Shown piece after piece: positions 25,819-34,736 of a DNA stretch of 64,000 bases. The DNA lies in NCBI RefSeq assembly GCF_001042635.1, contig NZ_AP012331.1, positions 2,108,001 through 2,172,000 of the forward strand. The letters run 5' to 3'. Position 1 is the stretch's first letter, and each line of letters opens with the position of its first letter. Position numbers and translations under genes: made by a program. The DNA comes from Bifidobacterium scardovii JCM 12489 = DSM 13734. Lineage in GTDB: Bacteria > Actinomycetota > Actinomycetes > Actinomycetales > Bifidobacteriaceae. The notes under the pieces are model-generated. The model saw nothing but the letters and a program-made list of their open reading frames with translations, had not been told where the DNA came from and did not search any database.

Positions 25819-27321
25819 TCAGGCGCGGCGGAAGCCCAGACCCTCCATGAAGCCGAGCGTCAGGTCCTTGGTCTTGAAGACCGCGGTGTTGCCGAGGATG
25901 CGCTCGCATACGCCGCCGAGCTCGTCCCGGATGGCGGCCCGGATGGCGGTGCGGTCGCGGTCGCCGTGCAGCGCGGCGGTCAGTTCGTCCCATTCGAGCG
26001 TGAACTCGCCGACCGCTTCGGGCAGGTCGACGCCCTCGGCCAACGCGTTCTCGATGAGCTTGAGCTGGCCGACCAGACGGCCCGGCAGGATGAACAGCCC
26101 CTGCGCCTCGATCAGGCCGATCGGCTCCTGCTTGACCGGCCAGAATTCGGGATGCGCGTGGAACACACCTTCCGGGAACTCGTCGCTGACGGCGTTGTTG
26201 CGGAAGATCAGGCTCATCTCGTAGCCGCGGTCGGTGACGATCGCGCTCGGCGAGACCGCCGATCGCTTGCCATCCTCGCCTTCGCAGATGATGCCCAGAT
26301 CCGGGTTCGAGTAGTGGATCCAGCCCTCGCGGATCGCGTCGCACACGTCGATGATCTCCTGGCGGGAGTTGGACACGACGCGCACCGCGCTGCCCGGCCA
26401 GTCCAGGATCTCGATCGCCGTGCCCGGATAGCCGTCCAGCGTCAGGCTCATCCATGCGGGGGCCTTGTGCATGGGCAGGAGCTCGCCGCCGCCCTGGTAG
26501 TGGTCGTGCGCGAGCACCGATCCGCCGATGCGGGGCAACGCGGCGTTGCACCCGAGGAAGTATCCGGGGAAACGGTCGACGAAATCCAGCAGATGACCGA
26601 AGGTGTCGCGGTCCACATGCATCGGCGTGTGCTTGGCGTTCACGCAGATGCCGTGCTGGTCGAAATAGCCGTACGGGGAGAACTGCCAGAACCAGTCCTC
26701 TCCGCCGAGCGTGACCGGCATCGTGCGCAGCGTGCGCTTGTTGCGCCCGGCGAATCCCTCGTTCTCGTGGCAAATCGTGCAGGACGGGTAGCCTCCGGCC
26801 ACCGCGTTGCCGGCCGCCGCCTTCTTCATGTTCTTGAACTCGGGCTTGGCCAGGTTGATCGTGACGGTCAGCCCGTGCGAGTCGAAGCGCGGGTTACGGT
26901 CGAGCACGGCCTTCTTCACGTAGTTGTTGGCCACGCAGTAGTCGTAGAACCAGCGCATGGCCCCCATGCCGCCCTCGGCCCGCTCGATGCCGGAGAAGCG
27001 GTCCTGCAGCGCGGAGGGGCTTGCGGAGAGCAGCCCCATCACCACATCCGCGTAGACCGCGCCTTCATCGGCATCGAACAGCCCGGCCGCCACGCCGGCC
27101 GCGCGGAAGTCGGCCAGCCGCTCGTCGACGGACCGGCCGCCGGCCGCCGTGCCAGTCGGATGGTATGAATCGAGCGCGAACAGCTCGAATATGCGGTTGC
27201 GCGTCCAATCCGCATCGCGCCGGTCGAGCCCGAGCGCACCGAGCGCATAGTCCACCAGCGCGTCGATGCCCGCGTACACGGCATCGAGTGTGGAATCCGG
27301 CTTCTTCTCCTGTGTCGTCAT
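25819..27321 (-). CDS. galT: UTP/UDP-glucose-hexose-1-phosphate uridylyltransferase, GalT class II
   Basis: The enzyme transfers a uridylyl group to galactose-1-P. At 500 aa it is the long gram-positive class rather than the E. coli type. The HDHYQGG active-site region (SVLAHDHYQGGGELLP) is present. The ATG at 27321 is preceded by AAAGGACG. The longer in-frame start at 27387 would run across the promoter and was not used. It matches lnpC in bifidobacterial lacto-N-biose operons. It follows lnpA after a 257-bp gap with its own promoter, where nahK would normally lie. Confidence 0.92.
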   Translation of the reverse strand: MTTQEKKPDSTLDAVYAGIDALVDYALGALGLDRRDADWTRNRIFELFALDSYHPTGTAAGGRSVDERLADFRAAGVAAGLFDADEGAVYADVVMGLLSASPSALQDRFSGIERAEGGMGAMRWFYDYCVANNYVKKAVLDRNPRFDSHGLTVTINLAKPEFKNMKKAAAGNAVAGGYPSCTICHENEGFAGRNKRTLRTMPVTLGGEDWFWQFSPYGYFDQHGICVNAKHTPMHVDRDTFGHLLDFVDRFPGYFLGCNAALPRIGGSVLAHDHYQGGGELLPMHKAPAWMSLTLDGYPGTAIEILDWPGSAVRVVSNSRQEIIDVCDAIREGWIHYSNPDLGIICEGEDGKRSAVSPSAIVTDRGYEMSLIFRNNAVSDEFPEGVFHAHPEFWPVKQEPIGLIEAQGLFILPGRLVGQLKLIENALAEGVDLPEAVGEFTLEWDELTAALHGDRDRTAIRAAIRDELGGVCERILGNTAVFKTKDLTLGFMEGLGFRRA

Positions 27322-27374
27322 CGACAGATCGTCCTTTCCGCCACGACACCGCCTTCCGGCATCTCTAATTGTTA

Positions 27375-27403
27375 AGTATATATGCATAAATGCCGACGCG
27401 CAA
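27375..27403 (-). promoter_or_regulatory. Promoter of galT
   Basis: On the minus strand, -35 TTGCGC (27403-27398) and -10 TATACT (27380-27375) are separated by 17 bp. The start would lie about 45 bp before the galT ATG. A run of ten C (27420-27429, G on the transcribed side) lies just upstream of the -35 box. Confidence 0.65.
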
Positions 27404-27494
27404 TATCGCGGCGTTTATGCCCCCCCCCCGACACCACCCCACACCCGCGGAGTCGTCCTTGATTGCGGATGATCCGACCGCGCAGCGACCACCC

Positions 27495-27521
27495 TTGGCT
27501 CCCCTCTTGGAGGGGAGCCAA
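27495..27521. terminator. Hairpin repeat after lnpA
   Basis: TTGGCTCCCCTC and its complement around TTG give 12-bp perfect arms, 58 bp after the lnpA stop. It probably ends or trims the lnpA message before the galT promoter and is another copy of the dispersed family. Confidence 0.65.
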
Positions 27522-27578
27522 ACATAGTACGCGAACTTACGACGCGGGCTACCAGGAGATTCCCCGCCCGCGCAACCG

Positions 27579-29834
27579 TCAGACCTCGCGCCAGGCGATG
27601 CCGCTGCCGGGCAGGTCGAAGTCCTCGGTGGCGCCGCCGGCCAGGGTCACGGTGGTGGACTGCAGCCGATCGGTGTTGTTGATCACGCAGTACACGCCGC
27701 GCTCCGGGAAGTGGGCCACCTCGCACTCGGGGTTGGACGAGCTCCAGGCCGCATACCGGTCCTCGTTGTGGGAGGCGTAGAACAGGATGCGCTCGAGCAG
27801 GCGGGCGTTGGCCGCCGAATACGGCAGCCCGGACACATACACGCCGCGCCCCTTGCCGTACTCGTTGACCGCGAGCTGCACCTGGCCGCCGTCGGCGCGG
27901 ATCAGGGTGACGTCCTCGTTGACCGGGTAGGTGTTGGGCACCGCCTCGCCGAAATCGATGCCGCCGACCGGAGCGATGCCCTGTCCGCCGCCGCACCCGC
28001 TCAGCGGGATCCGGTAGCCGGCCCGCTCCCAGGCCTCGCGCGCCGCCTGATCGACCGGCACGTCGGCGGTGATGAAGTGGTCCGGCGTGACGGGCGGGAA
28101 GTATTTGTCGACCGACAGGGTCTGGAAGCGCTCCTCGTCCACGCCGAGCACGTCGGCCAGCTGGAAGAAGCGACCGCCCTGGAAGCGCGGCACCGAACTC
28201 GGCTCGCCGACGCCGACGAAGGCGCCTCCGGCGCGCACCCACGCGCGCAGGGTCTCGAGCAGCTTGGGATCGCGCCACGCATCGCCGCCGGTGAAGGCCG
28301 TGTCGACCGGGCCGCCGTTGATGATCACGTCGATGTCGGGGTCGACGCCGTGCTCCAGCACGTCGTCGAAGCTGATGAAGCGCACGTTGACCCTCATGCC
28401 GGACAGCGACTCGAGGATGCCGTAGTAGGAGTAGGTCTGCTTGTTGGGCAGCGCATGCGCCACGGTGAACGCCATCCACGATCGCATCCGACCCCACGAG
28501 TTGAGGATCGCCACGTTGAGCTCGCCTTCGGCGGCCGCTCCCCCGGTGCGTTCGTGCATGTCGCGGAATTCGTCGGCGATGCGGGTCACCGTGTCCACGA
28601 ACTTCGGGAATTTCGCGGCGAGCGACAGGTAGCCGCCGTAGCCCATGCGGCTGATCGGCGAGCGCAGGATCGCGCGACGCGCCTTGCGCCAGTTGTCGAG
28701 TCCCTCGATGCTCGGATCGTTGCCCTCGTAGAAGGTGTCGGGGAAGAAGTACGGCAGGAAGCGGCCCTCGGTGTACCTGACGCCGGGGATGTCCGCGATC
28801 ATGCGGGTGGTGGTGCCGTCGCCGATCGAACCGACCACGGCGTCCAGGCCGAGGTCCCCGAACCCGTCCTTGTACGGTTCGGTGCCGATCCACTGATCGC
28901 CGAGGAACATCATCGCCTCCTTGCCGGCGGCGTGCGACATGTCGGCGAGCTTTTTGACGTTCTCGCGCACGAAGCCGGACAGGAAGTCGATCCAGTCGCG
29001 CTGGGCCTTGCGCGGCACGCGCCAGGCGGAGTTGTAGCAGCCCCCGTCCACAAAGTCCTCGGGGCGCAGGCGGTAGCCGTACCGGGCCTCGAAATCGTCG
29101 AGCGCCTTCGGCGAGACGGTGCACGAGCAGCCGAACCAGTCCACGATCTTCTCGCGGTGCTTCTGGTCGAAGATCAGCGTGAACTGGTAGAAGAAGGTCG
29201 TGAATCGCACCACATCGGTGGCCGGGTTGTCCTTGAGCCACTGCTCGAAGGTGTCGAACACGAACTCGCGGGTCTTCTCGTGGTAGATGTCGAACGGGAT
29301 CTCGTGTTCCTTGTCGCCCCAGTCGTTGGTCAGGTGGTTGTACATCTCCACCGGGTCCCAGATGATGTAGGCCAGGAACGAGACCGTGTATTCGTGCATG
29401 GGAGTCGCGCCGCCGACGTGCACCACGTCCGAATCGGCGTCGAGACTCCAGTCGGACGGGTCGACGACCGCGCCGGTGGTGCGGTCCACGACCTCCCAGT
29501 AGCGGTGCGGGTCGGCGTCGCGGTTCGGCTTGAGCTGCTCCTCGTAGAACCGCTCCATCAGCGGCACGTCCACCGCGTCGGACTCGGCCAGCACACGGTC
29601 GGTCAGCAGGTAGACCTGCGGGGTCTCGTCCATGTGCAGCGTGATCCACTCGTTGTGCGCGCGCGTCGGGAAATACGCGCTGTAGATCTTCTTGCCGAGG
29701 GCGAGCACGGCCTCATCCAGATGCGTGCCGTCGGAGTTGCGGATGGCGTCCGCACCCCACAATTCGGCGAGTTCCTTGGTCTTTTCGGCGAAGTTCTCTT
29801 CGCTGGGCAGCGTGAAGCGGCCGGTACTGGTCAT
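27579..29834 (-). CDS. lnpA: 1,3-beta-galactosyl-N-acetylhexosamine phosphorylase (GH112)
   Basis: The enzyme phosphorolyses lacto-N-biose or galacto-N-biose to galactose-1-P plus GlcNAc or GalNAc in the cytoplasm. The 751-aa protein has the family's usual length and N-terminus (GRFTLPSEENF), and is collinear with GH112 through YFPTRAHNEWITLHMDETPQ and GDGTTTRMIADIPG. AAAGGAGC precedes the ATG. It follows the lacto-N-biose importer genes and precedes galT and galE, as in B. longum. Its own weak promoter may lie in the 278-bp gap before it (TTGTGC-N18-TAGTTT). Substrates are human milk and mucin core disaccharides. Confidence 0.95.
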   Translation of the reverse strand: MTSTGRFTLPSEENFAEKTKELAELWGADAIRNSDGTHLDEAVLALGKKIYSAYFPTRAHNEWITLHMDETPQVYLLTDRVLAESDAVDVPLMERFYEEQLKPNRDADPHRYWEVVDRTTGAVVDPSDWSLDADSDVVHVGGATPMHEYTVSFLAYIIWDPVEMYNHLTNDWGDKEHEIPFDIYHEKTREFVFDTFEQWLKDNPATDVVRFTTFFYQFTLIFDQKHREKIVDWFGCSCTVSPKALDDFEARYGYRLRPEDFVDGGCYNSAWRVPRKAQRDWIDFLSGFVRENVKKLADMSHAAGKEAMMFLGDQWIGTEPYKDGFGDLGLDAVVGSIGDGTTTRMIADIPGVRYTEGRFLPYFFPDTFYEGNDPSIEGLDNWRKARRAILRSPISRMGYGGYLSLAAKFPKFVDTVTRIADEFRDMHERTGGAAAEGELNVAILNSWGRMRSWMAFTVAHALPNKQTYSYYGILESLSGMRVNVRFISFDDVLEHGVDPDIDVIINGGPVDTAFTGGDAWRDPKLLETLRAWVRAGGAFVGVGEPSSVPRFQGGRFFQLADVLGVDEERFQTLSVDKYFPPVTPDHFITADVPVDQAAREAWERAGYRIPLSGCGGGQGIAPVGGIDFGEAVPNTYPVNEDVTLIRADGGQVQLAVNEYGKGRGVYVSGLPYSAANARLLERILFYASHNEDRYAAWSSSNPECEVAHFPERGVYCVINNTDRLQSTTVTLAGGATEDFDLPGSGIAWREV

Positions 29835-29989
29835 GAATGCTCCTTTGTGGGGGTGGTCATCAGAAAACTAAACTACAGGGCGACAGTCACGTCGCACAAT
29901 AACGACCGGCGCCGTCGTGGGTCTTGGGACCCTGACTGCGTAGATCCTCGACACCTACGGTGACGCCGGACAGCGGATTGATGGGGTAT

Positions 29990-30118
29990 GGACGGCTCGC
30001 CTTCGGCCCTGCAATTATGGGCTCGCCTTCGGCGAGACTCAACGCTACCTTCGCTCGACTACCGTCTCGCTCAGGCTGAGCCTATGGACAGCCCACCGGG
30101 CTGTCCATAGGCTCAGCC
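29990..30118 (-). repeat. Hairpin terminator and decayed long repeat after the importer genes
   Basis: A perfect 21-bp-arm hairpin (30074-30118, arms start GGCTGAGCCTATGG) overlaps the last codons of the malG gene and should end or attenuate the importer transcript. Beyond it in the sense direction, GGCGAAGGCGAG-like and CATAATTGCAGG segments match the interior of the long repeats at 23.4 and 62.7 kb, so this is a diverged fourth long copy. The rest of the gap to lnpA shows only weak promoter-like sequence. Confidence 0.65.
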
Positions 30119-31063
30119 CTTTACCGCACCGGCGGCCAGGCCGGACTGCCAGTAGCGTTGCAGGCCGAGGAACAGCACGATCACGGGCAGCACGCCGAGC
30201 AATGCGCCCATCATCAGGGCGCCGCGATCGGTGAACGTGGCCAGCGAGACCATGCCGTACAGGCCGAGGGTCACGGGCTTCAAGGTGTCGGAGGAGACCA
30301 TCATCAATGGCAGCAGGAAGTTGTTCCACGTGGCCACGAACAGGAACAGGAAGATCGTCACCATAGCCGGGGCCAGGAGCCTGAGGACGATGGTGAAGAA
30401 GATCCTCGCCTCGCTTGCGCCGTCGATGCGGGCGGCCTCAAGCAGTTCGTCCGGCACCGAGCTCTGCGCGTACGTGCGGCCCAGGAAGAAGCCGAACGGG
30501 GAGACGCAGCACGGGATGATGATCGAAAGCATCGTGTTGGTCAGGTGCAGGGTGTGGAAGATCGAGTACTGCGGGATGGTCAGCAGGGCGGCCGGCATGA
30601 GCATGCAGGCCATGATGACGCCGATGGCCGCGTTCTTGCCGCGGAAGTTGAACTTCGCGGTGGCGTAGCCGGCCATCACGGACACGATGGTGCCGATCAG
30701 CGCGGAGGCGCCCGAGTAGATCAGCGAGTTCAGCACCCAGCGCCAGAAGTTGCCGCGGGTCCAGCCGAGCAGCTTGGAATAGTTGGTGGCGATGGCGTTG
30801 GGCAGCTCGCTGAGCGGCACGGCGAACCACATGCCGTTGCTGCCGGTCATCTGGGCTGGCGTCTTGGTGGAGGCGATGATGGCCCAGTAGATCGGGAACA
30901 GGAAGTAGATCAGCACCGCGACCAGCACGACGACGGTGATGGTCTTCGTGGCGGCGGAGGGGCGCATGGACCGGGGCAGGTCATGCTGCGCCGCCTGGCG
31001 CTGCTTTTCGAGCTTGCGCTCGGCCTTTCTGCCGGCGCGTTCTTCAGCGGTTGCGGAGCTCAT
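30113..31063 (-). CDS. ABC sugar transporter permease, MalG type (lacto-N-biose cassette)
   Basis: This is the second permease of the CUT1 importer beside lnpA, 316 aa. A basic N-terminal tail is followed by six hydrophobic segments. The EAA loop reads LEAARIDGASEARIFFTIVL. The ATG shares a base with the malF stop (TGATG), so it is translationally coupled. It ends QRYWQSGLAAGAVKG, almost like the permease at 36.2 kb, which makes these two cassettes relatives. Context supports import of lacto-N-biose or galacto-N-biose. Confidence 0.92.
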   Translation of the reverse strand: MSSATAEERAGRKAERKLEKQRQAAQHDLPRSMRPSAATKTITVVVLVAVLIYFLFPIYWAIIASTKTPAQMTGSNGMWFAVPLSELPNAIATNYSKLLGWTRGNFWRWVLNSLIYSGASALIGTIVSVMAGYATAKFNFRGKNAAIGVIMACMLMPAALLTIPQYSIFHTLHLTNTMLSIIIPCCVSPFGFFLGRTYAQSSVPDELLEAARIDGASEARIFFTIVLRLLAPAMVTIFLFLFVATWNNFLLPLMMVSSDTLKPVTLGLYGMVSLATFTDRGALMMGALLGVLPVIVLFLGLQRYWQSGLAAGAVKG

Positions 31064-32034
31064 CACTCGTTCACCTTCCTTTCGGCCAAGGTGTACAGCA
31101 CGGCGAGCACACCTGCGATCAGGGCCATGACGATGGCGATGGCCGAAGCGGGGCCGTCGCCGGACGGGGTGATGGTGCCTTGGGAGGTGTTCATGGCCAT
31201 CATCATCGGCGTATACGATTTGGAAATGCCCGGGTCGGCCGTCGACATGATCTGCGGCTCGTTGAACAGCTGGATGGTGCCGACGATGGAGAGCAGCATG
31301 GCCAGCAGAGCCGCACCGCGCACGTTCGGCAGCTTGATCTTGGTGGCGATCTGCCATCCGTTGGCGCCATCGATGCGCGCGGCCTCGTACAGATCATGCG
31401 GGATGGCCTGCAGCGCGGCCAGGAAGATCAGCATGTTGTAGCCGGTGAAGGTCCATGTGGTGATGTTGGCCATCGAGCCGAGCACGATGTTCTTGTTGAA
31501 GAAATCGATGTTGACGCCGATGGCGGCGAGACCTTTGACGATCGGCGAGATCTGGCCGTTGTACAGGTAGACCCAGATGATCGAGGCCACGACGCCGGGA
31601 ATCGCGTAGGGCAGGAAGTAGCCGAGGCGGAAACCCGTGACGTGCTTGACCACGAACGAATCGATGACGATGGCCAACGCCAGTGCGGCGATGATCATGA
31701 TCGGCACCTGAATCAGCGTGTAGAGCAGGACCCTGCCCACGCCTGACCAGAAGTTGCCGGAGGTGATGACGTACTGGAAGTTCTGAAGTCCGGCGAACTT
31801 GTTGACCAGTTCGCCGCCGCCGTATGCGCCGCCGCCTTCGGTGACCTGGCGGAAGAAGCTGGAATAGATGGCCCATACGATGGGCAGGATGAACACGAAA
31901 GCGAAGAGGATGGCGAATGGCGCCATGAACGACCAGCCGATGCGGTTCTCGCGCTTCTGCGCGCCGGACCGCTTCGGCTTGGCAGCGGCGCGTCTTGGCG
32001 CCTTGTCTTTCGCCTGAGTAGTTGATGCAGTCAT
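31063..32034 (-). CDS. ABC sugar transporter permease, MalF type (lacto-N-biose cassette)
   Basis: This is a 323-aa CUT1 permease with a Lys/Arg-rich N-terminus, six hydrophobic segments and the EAA loop YEAARIDGANGWQIATKIKL. The ATG at 32034 has AGG upstream. A TTG start 45 bp earlier is possible but less likely. It is separated from the binding-protein gene by 204 bp that contain an attenuator hairpin, a common arrangement that lets more binding protein than permease be made. Confidence 0.9.
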   Translation of the reverse strand: MTASTTQAKDKAPRRAAAKPKRSGAQKRENRIGWSFMAPFAILFAFVFILPIVWAIYSSFFRQVTEGGGAYGGGELVNKFAGLQNFQYVITSGNFWSGVGRVLLYTLIQVPIMIIAALALAIVIDSFVVKHVTGFRLGYFLPYAIPGVVASIIWVYLYNGQISPIVKGLAAIGVNIDFFNKNIVLGSMANITTWTFTGYNMLIFLAALQAIPHDLYEAARIDGANGWQIATKIKLPNVRGAALLAMLLSIVGTIQLFNEPQIMSTADPGISKSYTPMMMAMNTSQGTITPSGDGPASAIAIVMALIAGVLAVLYTLAERKVNE

Positions 32035-32119
32035 AATAACAACCTGTCTTTTCGAAAGAACAGCAAACGATTTTTTCAAAGGCCGCGTCGCCCTTGCGGA
32101 TCACCTTGCAGGCAATGCA

Positions 32120-32147
32120 AAAGGCCGGAGCTCATGCCCCGGCCTTT
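32120..32147 (-). terminator. Attenuator hairpin between binding protein and permease genes
   Basis: The 9-bp arms AAAGGCCGG and CCGGCCTTT, with TTTT at the start of the downstream side, lie 92 bp after the lipoprotein stop. It is a likely partial terminator that sets subunit ratios. Confidence 0.7.
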
Positions 32148-32238
32148 CGCGTTGGTGATGCGAGGCATCGGGGGTCCTGCACCGACGGGGACAATCAGCA
32201 AAAAAATCAGGCTTGGCCCCGTGCAAGACCCGGTGAGG

Positions 32239-33564
32239 TCACTCCTTGACCGACAGATTGAGGTTCTTCAGCGTGTCCACCGAAGTCTTCTGCGCGGTGT
32301 CGAAGATGTCCGAGACCTTGGCGGAGCCATCGGCCGCCTTGGCCGCGGTCTCGCCCATCGCGGCGCCGACCGCGGAGAAGCCGGGCATGTAGGTGAAGTC
32401 GCCCATGTTGCCGTTCGCGGTCTTGAACTCGGCCATGACATCCTGGCCGCTGAAGTAGTCGGACCACGTCGACGGGGTCTTGGCGTCCGCGGTGGTGGCG
32501 GCCACGACGAGGCCCTGGGAGACCAGATCATCGACCTGGGTGTTGAACCAATCGAGGAATTCCATGGCCTCGGCCGGGTGCTTGGAGCCCTTGAGCACGG
32601 CCACACCGGAACCGCCGTCGGCGCCGGTCTTGGTGCCGTTGCCGAACCAGTCGCCGAGCTGGGTGACCTTCCACTCGCCCGCACCGGTGCCACCGGAAGA
32701 ATCGATGAACAGCGGGGCCTCCCAAGCGGCGGCCACCGTGCCGATCAGCTGACCGGACTGGATGGAGGCGTCGAACGATGCGTCCCAACGCGGATTGGTC
32801 AGAGCGGCCTTGCTGTCGAGCAGCTGCTGGTAGACGTCGGCCACGGCCTTGGAGCCGGCGGTCTGGGTGTTGACGACCCAGGCGTTGTCCTTGACCTGGT
32901 ACCACGGACCGGAAGCGCCGGCCTGGCCGGACATCATCATCATGGCCTCATCGGGCTGGAAGGTCATGATGTACTTGCCCTGGGCGGCGGTCTTCTTGGC
33001 GGTTTCGATGAGTTCGCTGGCGCTCTTCGGCACGCTGATGCCCAGCTTGTCGAACTCGGCGGCGTTGTAGAAGTAGGTCAGCGGGCCGGTGTCCTGCGGC
33101 AGGCCGAAGGTCTTGCCATCCACCTGCATCAGCGCGAACGGGCCGGAGACGAAGTCGTCCTTGTACTTGGCGGCCTCATCGGTGACGTCCTGCAGAAGGC
33201 CCTTGGTGAAGACCTCGGGAACCTCGGAGTAGCCGACCTGGGCCAGATCCGGCGCGTTGCCGGCCTTGACGTCGGTCTCGAGCTTCTTGATCATCTCGGA
33301 GGCCTTGCCATCGAACTTCGTGGCCTTGACCTGGATGTTCGGATGATCCTTGTTCCACTTGGCCACGATGTCGTTGACCAGGGTCATGCCCTTCTTATCG
33401 GGCAGACGGTGCATGTAGGTGATATTGACCACGCCGCCATCGTCGGCGGCCTTCGTGTCGCCGGAGGCATTGCCGCCCCCAGTGGAACCGCAGCCGGCCA
33501 GGGCGATGCCCATCACGGCGAGCGAGGCCAGTCCGACCATAAAACGCTTGTTCTGCGAAACCAT
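32239..33564 (-). CDS. Sugar-binding lipoprotein, probable lacto-N-biose/galacto-N-biose binding protein
   Basis: The 441-aa protein has a lipoprotein signal with lipobox Cys25 (IALAGC) and a family 1 solute-binding fold. GGAGGAG precedes the ATG. It is the first gene of the operon with lnpA, galT and galE, the place held by the GL-BP gene (gltA) in B. longum, whose product binds lacto-N-biose, galacto-N-biose and short type-1 chains. The strongest promoter in the window drives it, and two operator-like sites flank that promoter. Ligand assignment is by synteny. Confidence 0.88.
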   Translation of the reverse strand: MVSQNKRFMVGLASLAVMGIALAGCGSTGGGNASGDTKAADDGGVVNITYMHRLPDKKGMTLVNDIVAKWNKDHPNIQVKATKFDGKASEMIKKLETDVKAGNAPDLAQVGYSEVPEVFTKGLLQDVTDEAAKYKDDFVSGPFALMQVDGKTFGLPQDTGPLTYFYNAAEFDKLGISVPKSASELIETAKKTAAQGKYIMTFQPDEAMMMMSGQAGASGPWYQVKDNAWVVNTQTAGSKAVADVYQQLLDSKAALTNPRWDASFDASIQSGQLIGTVAAAWEAPLFIDSSGGTGAGEWKVTQLGDWFGNGTKTGADGGSGVAVLKGSKHPAEAMEFLDWFNTQVDDLVSQGLVVAATTADAKTPSTWSDYFSGQDVMAEFKTANGNMGDFTYMPGFSAVGAAMGETAAKAADGSAKVSDIFDTAQKTSVDTLKNLNLSVKE

Positions 33565-33620
33565 GTTTCCACTCCTCCACGAGATGAAACGCTGCCACGG
33601 CGGTGCGGCAACCGGTATTT

Positions 33621-33660
33621 ACTTTAGAACAGGAAACAATAAATGTCAACTACCTTAACA
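33621..33660 (-). promoter_or_regulatory. Near-consensus promoter of the lacto-N-biose operon with operator
   Basis: Minus-strand -35 TTGACA (33649-33644) and -10 TAAAGT (33626-33621) lie 17 bp apart. The partial palindrome TGTCAACTACCTTAACA (33644-33660) covers the -35 box and fits RTTAA-N5-TTAAY with one change. NagR is the likely ligand-controlled repressor. Confidence 0.78.
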
Positions 33661-33782
33661 ATAAGCGCGTGTCACCGTTTACCAACCGCGCCCCCAACCC
33701 CATGCGCGACTTTACGCGCGCCGCACATATGGCATGCGACAACCGCGCAAACGCCCATACCCACAGCCAATCGGCCCATATT

Positions 33783-33799
33783 TGTTAACTCTATTAACA
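33783..33799. promoter_or_regulatory. Second operator-like palindrome of the lacto-N-biose operon
   Basis: TGTTAACTCTATTAACA has 6-bp perfect arms around five bases and sits 139 bp upstream of the site over the -35 box. Two such sites could support a repression loop. Confidence 0.6.
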
Positions 33800-33901
33800 T
33801 GCAACGGCCACCGCCTGCACGGCATGCGTTCGGCACGCCCATGGAACGGGCGGATCCGGTATCTGGGACCAATCCCACGAATCCTCACGTCGGACTTGTC
33901 T

Positions 33902-34091
33902 GGATCCCCTCTCTGAGGGGAGCCAAAAGCGTGACCGGAATGCCGACAGCCAGTCTCATGACGATGGAGGTGGGGTACGCCCCCGCTGGCGGGGGCTGTC
34001 GGCGCAGCCGACTGGGGGTGGTCGGAAACAATGCAGTATCAAGCATCCGACCACCCTCCGGCGCTACGCGCCACCTCCCGCCAGCGGGAGG
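33902..34091. repeat. Hairpin copy plus variant cruciform repeat between operons
   Basis: A GGATCCCCTC hairpin (33902-33924) is followed from about 33967 by a different element that shares the GTCGGC-GCA-GCCGAC tip. It has hairpins CCCCCGC-TGG-CGGGGG, an 11-bp-arm stem (GGGTGGTCGGA with a 19-nt loop), GGCGC-TAC-GCGCC and CCTCCCGC-CA-GCGGGAGG. No gene is supported in the 569-bp gap 33565-34133. Confidence 0.65.
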
Positions 34092-34133
34092 ATCAGCCAA
34101 TCAATTATCCACGAAACAAATCACCAGCGCTCC

Positions 34134-34580
34134 CTACTCCCCCGGGAACACCACGCCTTTGCGCAGGATCACGTTGGCGTACTGCGCGCGCTCCGACGTG
34201 GCGATGATGCAATACGCCCCGCGGGCACGATCGTAGAAATCGAAACGCTCCAGCTTGCCGATCGCCTCCGTGCCGCGCGGGTCGACGCCGGCGACGATCG
34301 ATTCGTACTCGCGCCAGATCGGCGTGTCCACGTCGTCGCCCTCCACCACATCCATCAGCGTGACCGGCTGGTCCACGTAGGTGTCCAATGGCAGCAACGT
34401 GACGATCGCACGCAGCAACTCGGGCACGCCATGCCCGTCGCACCGGATCACCACCGCGTCCTTGCCCACGGATTCCGCGGGAAAATTGCCGTCCGCGATC
34501 ACCAGCGTGTCGCCATGGCCCATCTCGCTCAGCGTCTTGAGCATCAACGGCGAGATGATCGGCGGAATTCCCTTCAGCAT
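34134..34580 (-). CDS. fucU: L-fucose mutarotase, RbsD/FucU family
   Basis: FucU speeds interconversion of alpha- and beta-L-fucose, so that fucose released in one anomeric form can enter catabolism. The 148-aa protein has the family signature LSEMGHGDTLVIADGNFPA with the catalytic-region His. AAAGGAG precedes the ATG at 34580. A longer start at 34640 has none. It follows the GH29 gene by 156 bp and ends the fucosyl-glycan operon. No fucose dehydrogenase, lactonase, dehydratase or aldolase gene follows, so fucose catabolism must be encoded elsewhere or fucose is excreted. Confidence 0.9.
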   Translation of the reverse strand: MLKGIPPIISPLMLKTLSEMGHGDTLVIADGNFPAESVGKDAVVIRCDGHGVPELLRAIVTLLPLDTYVDQPVTLMDVVEGDDVDTPIWREYESIVAGVDPRGTEAIGKLERFDFYDRARGAYCIIATSERAQYANVILRKGVVFPGE

Positions 34581-34736
34581 GGCTGCACTCCTTTGCGCAT
34601 CGTGGCCAGCGGCTGCCGCGCGGGGCAACCGGACCTTCATCCTCTCCCATTATGGCCCCGCGATGGCGGTTCTACGGCCATCCGCATCCGGCGAGTCGGG
34701 GCGCGGCACCACCCGAACGGGCGGCGCCGCGCATGG

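Noticed and set aside
27322..27578. Remnant of nahK between lnpA and galT
   Set aside because: The 257 bp hold a hairpin, the C tract and a promoter. No frame shows kinase-like sequence.
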